Positions 1-11,893 of a DNA stretch of 64,000 bases are shown here, in pieces. Source of the stretch: Pelobates cultripes (taxonomy: Eukaryota > Chordata > Amphibia > Anura > Pelobatidae); NCBI GenBank assembly GCA_933207985.1, contig OW240913.1, positions 278,867,232-278,931,231 on the forward strand, given 5' to 3'. How positions within the stretch are numbered: position 1 is the first letter of the stretch; the number at the start of each line of letters is the position of its first letter. The position numbers and the translations under genes are program-made. A model generated the notes under the pieces. It saw nothing but the letters and a program-made list of their open reading frames with translations, did not search any database and had not been told where the DNA came from.

Positions 1-471
1 AAGAAATGTGCCTGAGTATAAATAGAAGAAAGCAAAGCTTTGTAAAACAGACACATATTGGAATGCAACACACAATGGACCTGTGATGTAACTGTTTACC
101 CTGTATGAAATGAGTCATGTCACTTCCTCTTATTTATCGGACAGCCGATTCAGGAAAAACAAGGATATGTTGTATGTTTAAGAAAGTTTGGAGGAGTAAT
201 GCTTTTTTTACGTCATAGTTATCTCCCACTTTACTATTCTATATGTGCTAGGATATCTATCTATACAGGAAGTGATTGATTTATTTAAATATAGAGTCTG
301 TGCCTAAGACTGTTTGCTTTTTGTGTGTGAGCTTTCTAAAGGGGCATGCTCTTTGTTTGTCACATTTCTATCCTTCCCAGCTTTGGATGACAATGACAGA
401 CTAAACTGTCATTGTAGGCTAAACTATCCCGCCTACAATCACTGTCCGATCTTAGAAGAACTGATAGAAAC
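1..471. other. Unassigned upstream intron sequence
   Basis: AT-rich sequence in the ASCC3 intron before the first visible exon. No open frame with recognisable homology and no repeat boundary was recognised. Confidence 0.5.
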
Positions 472-558
472 ATAGAATGTGACGGCAGATAAGAACCATT
501 CGGCTCATCTAGTCTGCCCAATAATTCAAAATACTTTTAATTAGTCCCTGGCCTTATC

Positions 559-764
559 TTAAAGGACCACTATAGTGCCAGGAAAAAAAATCGTTTTCCT
601 GGCACTATAGTGCCCTGAGGGTGCCCCCACCCTCATGGCCCCCCTTCCGCCCGGCTGAAGTTGGACGAAGGGGGTTAAACACTCACCTTTATCCAGTGCC
701 GGGCTCCCTTGGCGCTGGGGACTCTCCTCCTCCTTTGGACGTCACCGACTGAATGCGCATGCGC
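559..764. mobile_element. T2-like MITE fragment within LINE
   Basis: It begins TTAAAGGACCACTATAGTGCC, followed within 25 bases by its own inverted copy (ggcactatagtg). This gives a hairpin end, then a GC-rich interior with gcgcatgcgcg. It sits inside the LINE and replaces some LINE sequence. The second terminal repeat is not seen. Confidence 0.55.
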
Positions 765-877
765 GTCTTTAAATATAGTCTCCTTCTTTACTGTGTTGAT
801 TTCCTTTATGTATTTAAATGTTTCTATCATATCCCCCATCTCGTCTTTCCTCCAAGCTATATACATGTTAAGACCCT

Positions 878-1732
878 TTATCTTTCCTGGTAAGTTTTAT
901 TCTGCAATCCATGAACCAGCTTAGTAGCCCTTCTCTGAACTCTCTCTAAAGTATCAATATCCTTCTGAAGATACGGTCTCCAGTACTGCGTACAATATTT
1001 CAAATGAGGTCTCACCAGTGTTCTGTACAATGGCATGAGCACTTCCCTCTTTCTACTGCTAATACCTCTCCCTATACAACCAATCATTCTGCTAGCATTT
1101 CCTGCTGCTCTATTACATTGTCTTTCTACCTTTAAGTCATCTTAAATAATTACTCCTAATCTCTTTCCTCAGATTTTGAGGTTAGTAGGGTATCAAATAT
1201 CCTATACTCTGCCCTTGGGTTTTTACGTCCAAGGTGCATTGTCTTGCACTTATCCACATTAAATGTCAGTTGCCACAGCTCTGACCATTTTTCTAGTTGA
1301 CCTAAATCATTTGGCTTATTTGGAACATCAACCCTGTTACATATCTTAATATCATCAGCAAAAAGACATACCTTACCATCAAGACCTTCTGCAATATCAC
1401 TAATAAAAATATAAAAGAGAATGGGTCCAAGTACAGATCCCTGAGGTACCCTGCTGGTAACAAGACCATGCTTCGAATATACTCCATTGACTACAACCCT
1501 CTGTTGCCTGTCACTCAGCCACTGCCTTACCCATTCAACAATATTGGAATCCAAACTTTAACGATTGCAGTTTATTGATAAGCCTTCTATGTGCAACAAT
1601 GTCAAAAGCCTTTCTGAAATCTAGGTAAGCAATGTCTACTGCACCACCCTGATCTATTATTTTAGTTACCCAATCAAATTTTAGATGTTCAACAATCCTA
1701 TCCTTTAACATGGTTTCCATCACTTTCCCCAC
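878..1732 (-). pseudogene. LINE reverse transcriptase remnant
   Basis: Three open pieces in shifted frames (1732-1535, 1554-1156, 1087-878) read in order through RT motifs. These are the AFD block with its Asp, the SVLGP thumb-side motif, FADD at the active site, TFNVDKCKTMHLGR, and the post-RT PLYRTLVRPHLKYCTQYWRP region. The order and spacing match CR1/Jockey-superfamily LINEs. At least two frameshifts and stops show that it is dead. No apurinic endonuclease domain remains, as expected for a 5'-truncated copy. Confidence 0.75.
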
Positions 1733-1838
1733 TACTGAAGTAAGGCTTACTGGCCTATAGTTGCCCGACTCCTCGCTACTACCTTTCTTGTGAATGGGTA
1801 CAACATTCGCTAATTTCCAATCTGATGCGGAAGTCCAC

Positions 1839-2237
1839 TTCTGTGTTCGATTTGTTTTATCACAGGCTATAGTTTGTAGTTACTGGTAAAATCTACTTTT
1901 TTTGTCAGATTGGTTGAAAACTGTTTGACATAGACTACGGAGATTGTCAACCTTTGCACCATTCTCATTACAAACGCTTTAGTTGTTTTGGTGCTTAGAG
2001 AGCTTGTTTATTGTTTGGTTTTTTTAAGACATCCTGGCATTGTGTAATATTTTTTTCTTTTACAGTTATAGTCCTTGTTTTACTTCAAATATCATGTTGT
2101 AAAATAAGAATCATAAGATTATAAACATGCATACTTTTTTAAAGAAAATGTAGATAGTTTTTTCATCTTCAAACACTTCATTTTTAAATCCATTGAAGTG
2201 ACACTTCTCTGCTAACTAAACTGCATTAATTTTATAG
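1839..2237. other. Unassigned intron sequence before exon
   Basis: AT-rich sequence ending in the pyrimidine-poor acceptor tttatag. Nothing else was recognised. Confidence 0.5.
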
Positions 2238-2388
2238 AACAAAAGATCGAAATTGCGTGAACAAGTTTTGGAGTCTGACCTTACTTGGAAGAAAATAACT
2301 CAATTTGTCACTGGCATTGTGGACCAGAAGGAGCATGAAGCAATAAACGAGGGCCTAAAAGAAATATTACAGGCTGCAAAACTGATCG
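2238..2388 (+). CDS. ASCC3: ASCC3 coding exon (first in window)
   Basis: This exon encodes about 50 residues close to the N-terminus of ASCC3, a 3'-5' nucleic-acid helicase. In the ASCC complex (ASCC1, ASCC2, ASCC3, TRIP4) it acts in alkylation repair with ALKBH3, in splitting collided ribosomes and in transcriptional co-activation. The translation contains KRSKLREQVLESDLTWKK and ILQAAKLI, nearly identical to vertebrate ASCC3 around residues 33-80. It is preceded by the acceptor tttatag and followed by the donor gtaaat, leaving one G of a split Val codon that the next exon completes. The start codon is not here: the frame is open at the acceptor, so the first coding exon lies upstream of the window. 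In human ASCC3 this region belongs to the ASCC2-binding N-terminal arm (family knowledge). Confidence 0.94.
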
Positions 2389-2461
2389 GTAAATTACTTT
2401 TTGTTAAAGACAAATTCTTTGCAATTCATGATGTGTTGTGAATGCTTCTTGGTAATTTTTC

Positions 2462-2560
2462 ACCTGGGTAGGCAGAGTGGAACAGTACCTCACTTGATTG
2501 TTCTGCAGCGAGTGACTTTCAATCTGCCGATCCTTGGTTCAATAATTCAGACTTAAACAT
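2462..2560 (+). repeat. Possible tRNA-derived SINE head
   Basis: Within the 349-base intron there is taggcagagtgg, resembling a pol III A box. About 75 bases on is ggttcaataattc, resembling a B box. No cloverleaf or CCA end was established and no tail was identified. The assignment is weak. Confidence 0.2.
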
Positions 2561-2737
2561 TTACATAAGGGTGACTTTGGGGTAGTAATTTTCCCAGGTT
2601 GTCATTTTTATTGTAGTGCATGTGATTTGGAGTGAAAGGTTTAAGCTATTACAGAAGAGATGACAAACATTCATTTACAGGCAGTTTAAGTCATAAATAC
2701 ATACGCCAATATGATTTCTTCTTTCTTTTTCTTCTAG

Positions 2738-3318
2738 TTGGAACTGACCATGGACAGGAGGCGATTGAAAGTGGAGCTGTGTTCCTGCTTAAGACCTTCT
2801 ATGACAAGGAAAGTGTTGGTCAAAAAGAGACCAAGGCCATCAAACAAATGTTTGGTCCATTCCCATCAACTTCTGCCACTGCAGCATGCAACGCTGCATC
2901 TAGAATTGTTTCTCAGCTTCCTCAGGATCAAGTTAACAGACTTGCAAAGTTGTTTCAAGAAAATGGAGGTGAAGGCAGAATGTTGTTTGGAAATAACGTG
3001 GTTTTCTCTTTAGAAATGTATGAACTGGAAGCAGCTGATGATATACCAATCAATGGCACAACTGATATTGAAGATAGGCTAACCTTAGATTTAGGAAAAT
3101 TCCATGTTAACCACATAGACCAAAGAAAATACGTTGACCAAACAAGGCACAAAACGAATGACACTGGTGACGACAGCTCATTTTTTCGGGATGAAGTTGA
3201 GAGATATGTTCTTAATTCTTTACAAAGTAACTCAGGAACTCCTACAGTAGATGACCTTTGTGGTACTTTGTTTGAGATGCTTGCATCTGCAAAAAGCAAT
3301 GACGAGTTACAGAATGAG
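2738..3318 (+). CDS. ASCC3: ASCC3 coding exon (large N-terminal exon)
   Basis: This 581-base exon starts after the acceptor ttctag and ends at the donor gtacgt, with its last codon complete. Joined to the previous exon it restores the Val codon and reads VGTDHGQEAIESGAVF, then KETKAIKQMFGPFPSTSATA, which is the strongly conserved ASCC3 N-terminal block. The C-terminal half (FFRDEVERYVLNSL, VDDLCGTLFEMLASAKS, DELQNE) also follows the family in order. The middle, around IEDRLTLDLGKFHVNH, is more diverged than the flanks, as expected for a linker. No stop or frameshift is seen. Reading continues about 105 bases past the donor before a stop, so a longer open frame exists by chance. The true exon end is set by the donor and by the in-frame match of the next exon. 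The following intron is about 41 kb. Confidence 0.95.
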
Positions 3319-3423
3319 GTACGTAAATCTGTTTTATTTCTTCTGTATAATATTAAGCAGATATGTTGTCTTTCCAGTAAGGTGGTGTTCATTAAAATTA
3401 ATTCTCTAATGGGGAATGCTTAA

Positions 3424-4016
3424 AACCTTTTCTTTTTTTTTTAAGCTTCAAGTAATAGTGTCCTTTTTTGTTAAGCAGCAAGACCCCTGACATTTAGTTA
3501 GAAAGTATTAATTTCCAAAATGAGAGAATGTTATATGGGTGTGTTGAGATTGAGGACCATGTCAATATGTGATTAGAATGGACGTATGCAGAACTACATG
3601 TGCCTGTTATCCAAAAAGGCCTGCAATGAGGGGAAAATAATCCAGAATTTAAAATAGTCTCCACCCGTCTACAAGCTGTGAGCCACTAGACAGTCAAATG
3701 AATAAAAACGTACAAAATACATGGTAAGATAAATACCATTTACATCACTGTAACAGCAGAGAATAACCATAGGTTATTGATAGGGAAGCGATAAGGAATT
3801 TTCTATTCCTTGCTTGTAAAGTAGCGATCTCATGTAATATCTCTTGGAACAGCTGGTGGGGACTTTGGGGCTTAATAAGTCTTGTGCTCTTTCTAACACC
3901 TAATCTTTCATAGTGTCTGGCACCCATGCCATAAAGAGCGAAAGCTTTGGTATCTTCAGTAATCCCCCTGATCTAGACATTGTTTGTACAGTGATAATCC
4001 TCCAAATCTGTGAGTT
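3424..4016. other. Unassigned intron sequence
   Basis: No recognised repeat end or coding homology. The small open frames look like chance. Confidence 0.45.
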
Positions 4017-4470
4017 TTAAAGGAACACTATAGTGTTAGGAATACAAACATATATTCCTTATTCTGTAATGTTATAATATATTTTTAGGAGGAAGCCCCC
4101 CTGAATTATTGGAAAAAAGGTGTTATCTGTTATCTTATCTGTATTAACCGACGCGTGGCCTCCATTTGACCACCCGGCCTCTTCTGGCTGAGATTGTTAA
4201 TTCTGATGATCTCAGCCAACCCAATACTTCCCCAAAAGGAAGCACTGGGAAGGCTAGTGCTCATGTGTGGCAATCATCATGCTGTCCCATTCAGCATTTC
4301 CTCATAGAGATTCATTGATTCAGTGCATCTCTATGGGGAGCGTACAGCGTCTGTATGCAGCGCGTATTGCAATCTCTGTAGAACCAAACCCAAGAAGGCC
4401 CTCTAGTGACTGTCTGAGTTACAGCCACTACAGGTGTTAATAGGTAGCGATGTAAACTGTGCATTTTACT
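4017..4470. mobile_element. T2-like TTAA MITE, right end lost
   Basis: It starts TTAAAGGAACACTATAGTG and carries interior landmarks shared with other copies here. These are a GC-rich phase with catctctatgggg (a palindrome partner of ccatagagat), an accacccgg-type segment, and cctctagtgactgtctg. The family ends TTAAAGG(A/G)(A/G) resemble T2/Kolobok MITEs described in Xenopus. Confidence 0.65.
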
Positions 4471-5822
4471 TAGCTTCACAACCTTACATTCTTTATCATT
4501 TTCCTCAGAGAATCTTTGCTTTAGTAGTATTATGTAGGCTGCTCAATATTTACTCTTTACTTAATGTAAAACTTAAAAAAGTAAATATACATATATATAC
4601 TCTCTTGGATACTCCGATTGCACAACAAAATGTAAGTTAAGTAACATAAAAAGTTAAGAGTTCATGTAAGTAAAAATACACCCTTAATTTTTAATCCTTT
4701 CCAATGTTCATAAGAGATTAATACTGTACAGACAGGTCCTCTTTTGGCTGCTTCCAGAGCAACATGTCTTGCCATTATTGGCTCACTTTCTCGGACCTGC
4801 TGTTTTTGAGTGTGTCTGACAATCATTATATTGTACATTTTTCTTTGACTGTCACTAAACACAAATCTGTATGAGATAGCAAAAGAAACTGTAGTTTAGT
4901 TTGACTGACAAGATGCCATTATCATGCATGTGTCGCAAAAAAGTCTTAAGCTTAGCACCTGCATTTTTTCTCAAGGTACAGTAAGTTCATCTATTGCAAT
5001 GAGCATTATGCACCTTGAAAACTAGCATGATTCTTTACTAAAGTGAGAAATGTTTGGAAGCATAGCAGGCTTTGAGAATTTTCACAATTTGGCCATTTAG
5101 TCCCCAGGTTTGAAATTCTCTGCAAGTTCTTAATTATTCTCACTTTAGTGCATAAGCCTCTTAGTGTTTCTTTATCAAGCTAAATACACCATCCATTAGC
5201 TGAGGATGTAATTTAATCTATACGTTTGATTTCACTTTTTTAGCATACTGTATGTATTGAATTGTATTGCTTGTCAAGTGAAAATGTTGACTTTTACAAT
5301 TTAATCTGGTTTTAATATCACTTTAAAATGGTTCTAAGCTCTCCGTTAGCTGAGATCCCCTTCTCAGGATAGATTCCTCTGTGCCATTCTGGAGCGAGAC
5401 ATGATGTATTGTAAAACACAAGTGAAATGCAAATGTTGTTGCTTAACCTTCTGCCAAACTCATTTAAACAAACCATCATAGAAACTGTCAGGAATCACAG
5501 AACATTAGGGATTCTAAATGGCATCAATAAATTCTACAAGCGAGGGCTGCACCTCTCTGACCTCCTCGGTTACGTCTACAAAAGATTGAATAGGATTATT
5601 CATTAATAATGAGTGATAACTGATATGTAGCATGCATACACATTATTTGTACACTTTATCTTCCATGCTCTATATCACATTGCCCCACGTATTATTAAAT
5701 AGCCATAAGCCCTGAAAGCGGATCATTTCTACTGTATTTTGGTTCGGAAAGTGATAGTTATTATATCTGGTAAAGTTCAATCATACATACATCAATTTAG
5801 AATGAGAGCGAAAAGATACACC
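4471..5822. other. Unassigned intron sequence
   Basis: AT-rich sequence with no recognisable exon, RNA gene or repeat boundary. Confidence 0.45.
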
Positions 5823-6345
5823 AAATGAACACTGTAGCGTTATGGATACAAACACATGAAATCCTGTCTATATAGTGACCTACTTGTTGTTCAGGTGTCA
5901 GCCACCCCTCCCACCCTCCCCACACTCTGCTGTGTGAAGTAAAAAGGAAAGTATTACTTTCCTTTCATTGTCTCTCTGCAGCCATGCCTCCTTGGCGGAG
6001 ATTATCAGTTTTGACGAATCCAATGCTTTTTCATAGGGAAGCATTGGGAGATTGTTGCGCAGAAAAACCTGTGCTTTACCAATCAGCATCTCTTCTTAGA
6101 ACTGCATTGATTCAATGCACCTCTTAGTGTTTAGCATCTCCGTTACCAATGTGAAGACACTGAATGTTGGGCATGCAAACATTGCAGGACCGAACCCAGG
6201 AAGTCTGTCTAGTGGCCCTCTGCGTGACTGCCACTGCAGGTGTTAATAGGCTTCAATTTAAACACTGCCTTTTTTCTGAAAAGGCACCTTGTACAATGCT
6301 GAGCCTGCAGGGCTTGCTATAGACACCAGAACCACTGTATAAAGA
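5823..6345. mobile_element. T2-like MITE, diverged ends
   Basis: The left side reads gaacactgtagcgttatgg. The interior shares ccaatgctttttcataggg, caatcagcatctc and gattcaatgcacctct with the other T2-like copies. The right side reads agacaccagaaccactgta. Both termini have decayed, so the limits are approximate. Confidence 0.6.
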
Positions 6346-8337
6346 TGCATTAAGTGCAATGATGTATTATCTGAAAATAATACTATTGTATAGAGAAACA
6401 GTTTTTTCTTCAGTGTAGGCATACATTTTGTGAAACTTAAAAAGGAAGCCTTATACCACTTGCATATCCATCTGGGTTCATATTCAAGGGGCAAACCAGA
6501 ACCAAAATCCCAGGATGATTTCCATTACTCCTCCAGGCACAGTACGGAGCTACGGCTTTAAAAATCTATTCCAATAAAATACGTACTTATAATTATTGTC
6601 TTACTCTGTGTGAGATGTGGCAGGTAGGAGAATGTCTTTTTTACCTTTTATTATTTTCGTAAGGGAAAACACAAAGTAACTTCACATGTATAGAAAATAT
6701 AGTTTGAAAGGGAATCTATCTGCTTTGACTTTGTGTCTCATTTAAAAAGTATTATTGAACGAATAAATCTTAGTTTAGGACAATTTTATTTCTGCATAAT
6801 CACCTGTCCTAAACATATCTACTAAGTTCACTTGTCCTTCTGAACCTGCCACTACCTATTACAGGGATTCACTGCATTGACTGGCAGGGCAGCTCTGTAC
6901 ATGCTGTCAGATGGCCATTTATAATGAGGGGTCAGTGACACTTTTTAAATCACCTTTGCAGAAGACTGTGTTTTAAAGCTCTTGAATCCCAATGGGAGAA
7001 TCTGAGACTGAATAAAGAAACATTTGTAAATGCACGTTTTACACAAAAAAACAGCCCTGCAGCTTCCAATAGTAACTAGAAAAGAAAAGTATTATACTTC
7101 AACTTTCCTATTTTTCCATTACAAATTCACTACTATTAAAGAGCAATGGATGCAGTACACTTAGGAGAGATTGATAGAAGCCCAGACACCGGTTTATCAT
7201 TCCATTCTGTTAAATGGTATTCGCTAGGGATCCATGGATAGTTACTACATGGAAAAATGTAAGTCCGAGAGATAGACTATCTTTCTGCATGAGTCACCTC
7301 TTTCATCTCCTAATCAGATGGAACTACCTGCAGTAGACTCCTGGAGATCCCTTTACAAGAAACTGCTATAAAATGTTTAGTGGTATGTAATGCTAAAATT
7401 TACTAAAAATAATGTAAGGTTATTTAACTGCATTTACTTGTTCCATGATTTCTTGCTATTAACAATAATAGACAAACAACAGTTTAACGTCTGTATAAAA
7501 AGCTGCAAAATTGAGCCCAAGAGGTCTAAAAACAGTCAAAATCTATTAAGATAACAGCACACAGAAGAGCAACTTCCGTGCATCACGTAAAGCCTGCTGA
7601 AGCTTTAAATGGTATTGTAATAGATGTTTTACAATATAAGCAATGCAGTTTTATTGGAGAAATGGTAATTCAAGAGCCCAAATGCACCCAGTTTTATGAC
7701 AGCTACATTGTGAATTCCAATGAATGTATTTTTTCCTTCGCTATCCTCAGATTGTGTAAAATAACATTTGTGGCTTTCTGTGCTATAAAACCTCGATAAC
7801 TCAGTTGGATGTAACTTTTGCTTTTAATCATAGAAAGGAAAGCAATCCAGGACTTTATCTGGGTTGATTCTTGGGGGAAAAAAGTGAATTTGGATGTCAT
7901 GTAGATATTCAAGTTTAATTTGCAAAGAAATAAAAAAGAAATACAATGCACTTCCTGGTTTAAGTTTAATTAAATTTCTATGAGAACAAACTCTAGTTAT
8001 AAAAGAAAGTATTTAAGAATGCTAGCCAACTATTTATTGAAAGATCTGCATATAACCTTTGGTGTGTTGGCAGTAATGTGTGATTTCACATCCTAGTACC
8101 TTGATCTGGTAAACAACTGACGTGGAACATCTATCCAATTGAACAATTGTACGTTGATTTCCCGACACTTAAAGCTTAACTAGAAATTATCAAGAGTTGA
8201 GCTGGGAATTTCAAATCTTGGGCCAAGATTGCCAAACTGAGGCTATGGCTATTTTGTCCTAATATTTTTGATTTTCAGCATTATGAAAAAAAAAATGTTA
8301 CTTAGTCTGGTATTTATTTTCATTCTCTGTAACATTT
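6346..8337. other. Unassigned intron sequence
   Basis: AT-rich. The small open frames (for example at 7578-7951 on both strands) show no recognised domain. Confidence 0.45.
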
Positions 8338-8570
8338 GGCGACGCTAGAAGTCCCTGTGCATAGGATGAGGACGTCCATCACAATCCGGAAGTCCCTGTA
8401 GTGGCTGTCTAGTAGACAGCCACTAGAGGTGGAGTTATCCCAAGCAGGTAATTATTGCAGTTTCTTTAAAACTGCTATAATTATCTTTGCAGGGTTAAGT
8501 GACCTGGGACACTGCACCCAGACAACTTCAATGAGCTGAAGTTGTTTTGGTGCCTATAGTGTCCCTTTAA
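8338..8570. mobile_element. T2-like MITE, right half
   Basis: It ends tgcctatagtgtccctttaa, the inverted form of the TTAAAGGGACACTATAG terminus. Interior ctgtctagtagacagcc is a short palindrome. The left terminus was not found. Confidence 0.6.
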
Positions 8571-9829
8571 GAAACAGAAAACTCCTTAGCTAACTTTTTG
8601 TTAGCTGTTGGTTTGTGCAGATAGGCAAATCTAGCATTTTTATTTAAAGGGAAAATGGTCTTTTTAAAAATGTCTAACAAACATAATGTTAATGTAGGAA
8701 CTACAACGTTCCTAAACTTGTGCAATTAGTGCTGTTGAGTCTGGGATATACCTCCAAACATTCTCTCACACAGATGCTTGATGTGAAGGCCAAGTAAATG
8801 ACCCCCAAGGTTGTGGCTAGCAAACAGGCATTCCAGTGCATTGTGCATGCTTGCCGCATTGACAATTTTTCCAGCCACAGAATATGTGCATGCACAGATT
8901 GCTATGGAAAACATGCAATTGTCCGGTGGAGAACATGTTTCTATGCTCTATTGATGGTTGCCCTTGGTGTCTCCAAGAAGTGAGTCTCTGGAAATATATA
9001 TCCGAAGTTGAAGGAAATGGGGTCCAAATTAGGGTTCTCTTTCACGATCAACGTTTGAGTGATATGCTTAGATTTAGTTATTTGATAATCTTGTTGTACA
9101 TAGTTGCTTCATTCTAAAACTATGTATTTTGTAAAAGAATGCTGTGAAAATATGAGAAATTTCCACATCATGCTCCAGTCTATCATAAATTAAACAATTA
9201 TTGTGTTCCTTATCATCTGAATTGTAGTATCATCGTGCCTAGTGATCTAGCAAGGATAAGTGCCAGGTTTATTCTCTTTGATGTGATATCGTTGTAGGAA
9301 TTAATTTTCTTGCTAGAAGAGCAATGGGCTTGCATCTCTGTCATCAAACATGACGGAAATGTTGATGGCATTTCTGGCTTTCTGGTTGAAGCTTGTGATA
9401 CGTTTTCTGACAGCTGGAGATCAATTGAATAAAGCATTTTCAAGACTTACATCTAATTATAGTTATATGTCAGTCATTTATTATGTTCTGCAATAGTAAA
9501 GTGACTAAATATAAATATTGAAAAGGGCTGAAGATACGAGAATAACAAATGGATTGCAAATGATGCATTGTGGGTACTCGTGCATGTTGTTACAGCCCAC
9601 TTATGGCCAAAATAAACTTCTATTTATCTATGCGTTTTACTAGGAAAATAAACAGCGCACTGTGTAGTTGATGTTTTGTTTTGTACCTAAATGATTGCTT
9701 TGTGAAGACCAGTTCTACTTTATTCATGGCATAGAATTGTTTTTCCTATTCATAATTTCCCAACATATTCTATAGCACTATAAAATGGAATTATTAGTTT
9801 TAAATATATATACAAGTCTACCAAAGATG
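8571..9829. other. Unassigned intron sequence
   Basis: No recognised element. The overlapping small frames at 8701-9117 have no family resemblance. Confidence 0.45.
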
Positions 9830-11643
9830 ATTGGAAAGCTGCTGCCAGACATAATGATAGCAGCAGATAATGAGCCACTATCTACAATCCCAACCAACAC
9901 CAACACAGAAACCAACAATCATGAAGATAAAACCGCAATTAAAGATACAGGCAACCCCTAAGGAGGTTAGCAAGGTGGATCATCTTCATAGAAGTGGGAA
10001 GATGAAGAATAGATCCTGGCTACTTAGGAAATACAAGGGTATGCCCATAACAGAGACTCTGGAAACCATTAAGCAAAGTCTGACAGCATTGGACCAGACT
10101 TAACAGATACCCCAGGGAAGCAGAGTACATATATCCTGTTTGCTATACACTAAGGTGTATGCACAGCTGCAGAAGACCCACTCGCAACTATGACTGAACA
10201 TTGTAGAAAGAACATCTATGCGAAAGAAGCATCACATAACACCCAAGTCCCTAGACTTGAAATTTAAACCACTGCATGCTCCCAGAATAGGAACACGTCA
10301 CCATCATAGTTGGAGATATCCAATAATGAGTAGCCCACATTGCTCAGCAGCAGGACCTGCTGCATAAATAAACACTGCATGAACACCCAGCAGCACAAAT
10401 GAATCTGCTACTAGCAGAACAAAACTAGTCCTGAGGGGAACAAAACCATCTAACCACGGATCATCCATGCCAACACAGAATGTCCTGTCAGGCATCATAG
10501 CCTCCAAGATTGATGTGCATATTAGTAAATACATGAGAAATACTCCTCAGAGGCTCAAAACACCAACTGCAGGTAGACCAAGCAGTCGCATGGTATTCCA
10601 AGACCAGACAGACCAATCTGTGCGCAGCCTGGATTGACTACAAGAAAGCCTATGACACAATACCACACATATGGATGCTGGAATTGTTGTGTCTGTACAA
10701 TGTTAACAAGACGCTTAAAGCCATCATAAACACCTTGATGAGCAAGGGGAGAACAACTGTAGAAGCCATTTCCAGGACAGTTACACAATTGAACATCAAA
10801 TGTGGCATAAACCTAGATGATGCACTATCCCCATTGCTGTTCTGCATCGGCCTCAACTCCCTTAGGGACATCATAATGAACAGTGAAATGGGTACAATTC
10901 AAGGGTGGAACTACGATCATCCACCTAACCTACATGGATGACGTTAAGCTGTATGCCAAGAGTGAGCAGGACATTGACTCACTGATTCATCTAGCTAGGA
11001 TATACAGCAAGAATCAGAATGCCATTTGGACTACCTATGTGTGGGTGCATAATGGCAAAAAGAGGAAAGATGATCAGAACTGAAGGAGTGACAGACAAAG
11101 CAGAAAAGGATGAGGTTCCATGGCAAAACAAATCTTTCCATGCCATGTACCACCATCAGATTTTGGATGTGGCTCACATTACAAAATGCTACCAATGGCT
11201 GGAAAAAGCAGGACTGAAAGGCATCACAGGATCTAATTGTAGCAGCACAGAAAGAGGAACTCTGCGCCAGATCAATAGAAGCTTTCATCTATTACACCAG
11301 ACAGGACCCAAGCTTCCGAGACAATCCAGCACTTAGTAGCCAGGTGCAAGATGCCTGGACCTGCTTAAGATCAGATGGGAGAAACCACAAAGGGTAGTTG
11401 AGAATCACGTAGCTAAAATCCTGTATGACTTCCAGAATCAGACAGACACATAAGTAGTGGCTAACCAACCTGACATCGTAGTGGTAGACGGAAGACTGCA
11501 GATATAGTGCGTTTGGCAATATTCAGTGACCATAACATGAAAAAGAAGGAACATGAGAAGCTGAACAAATACCAAGGACTGAAAGAAGAGCTACAAAACA
11601 TGTGGAAAGTGAAGGCAGTGGTAGTCCCAGTTGTGATAGGAAT
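9830..11643 (+). mobile_element. LINE with restriction-like endonuclease remnant
   Basis: A decayed, 5'-truncated non-LTR element on the + strand. Around 10625-10700 the frame gives AWIDYKKAYDTIPHTWML (RT motif A with its Asp). Then follow DALSPLLFCIGLN (LSP motif) and YMDDVKLYAKSEQDIDSL (YMDD active site) near 10930-10980. Near 11470-11510 QPDIVVVDGRLQ resembles the PD...D core of the C-terminal restriction-like endonuclease. It is followed by KKEHEKLNKYQGLKEEL in another frame. This layout fits the R2/R4 (Dong, Rex6)-type LINEs rather than CR1. The precise clade is uncertain. The copy ends against a TG/TA microsatellite. Confidence 0.65.
10555..11083 (+). pseudogene. Reverse transcriptase pseudogene (YMDD)
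   Basis: Fragments in two frames (10675-10941 and 10883-11083, with upstream codons from about 10600) carry the RT palm motifs Asp in YKKAYD, LSPLLF and YMDD. A frameshift lies near 10900 and stops lie upstream. The protein is not translatable as a whole. Confidence 0.65.
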
Positions 11644-11649
11644 GTACGT

Positions 11650-11719
<70 letters not shown>

Positions 11720-11745
11720 TACATATATACACATATATATATTTA
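11650..11745. repeat. (TG)n-(TA)n-(CA)n compound microsatellite
   Basis: A run of tg repeats passes into ta repeats and then acacaca/tatata. It lies between the LINE 3' end and the DIRS left end. The dinucleotide runs create spurious open frames on both strands. Confidence 0.9.
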
Positions 11746-11748
11746 TTT

Positions 11749-11893
11749 TCCTGACATCTGGTGGCAGTACAATAGGGATGTACTCTTCCCTCGGGACAAG
11801 CATCTGAAATAAATAACACAAAAAGTACCTCCCCTTACCAGGTATAAGAGACCCAACCAGCCCAGGGACCTCAGCTCTTTCTTGTTCCAACAG
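11749..11893 (+). repeat. DIRS left inverted terminal repeat
   Basis: It begins cctgacatctggtggcagta. The stretch through gtactcttccctcgggac and accaggtataagagaccc recurs, inverted, at about 15885-16010. Confidence 0.85.

Larger units (their letters stand above)
472..1838 (-). mobile_element. CR1/Jockey-type LINE, 5'-truncated, decayed
   Basis: Read on the minus strand this is the 3' part of a non-LTR retrotransposon. Near 1755-1835 the frame encodes NVVPIHKKGS and NYRPVSLT (reverse transcriptase fingers). Further on come YLDFRKAFDIVAHRRL, VPQGSVLGPILF and CLFADDIK with the catalytic ADD. It ends with the C-terminal LERVQRRATKLVHGL block and a 3' tail around 475-530. A second copy with the same tail lies at 52030-52665 on the opposite strand. 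Stops and frameshifts break the frame. A T2-like fragment interrupts it at about 559-764, where roughly 150 bases of LINE sequence are also missing. Confidence 0.8.

Noticed and set aside
3319..3423. Extension of the large ASCC3 exon to the next stop codon
   Set aside because: The donor gtacgt at 3319 and the phase-0 match of the exon at 44432 set the exon end.
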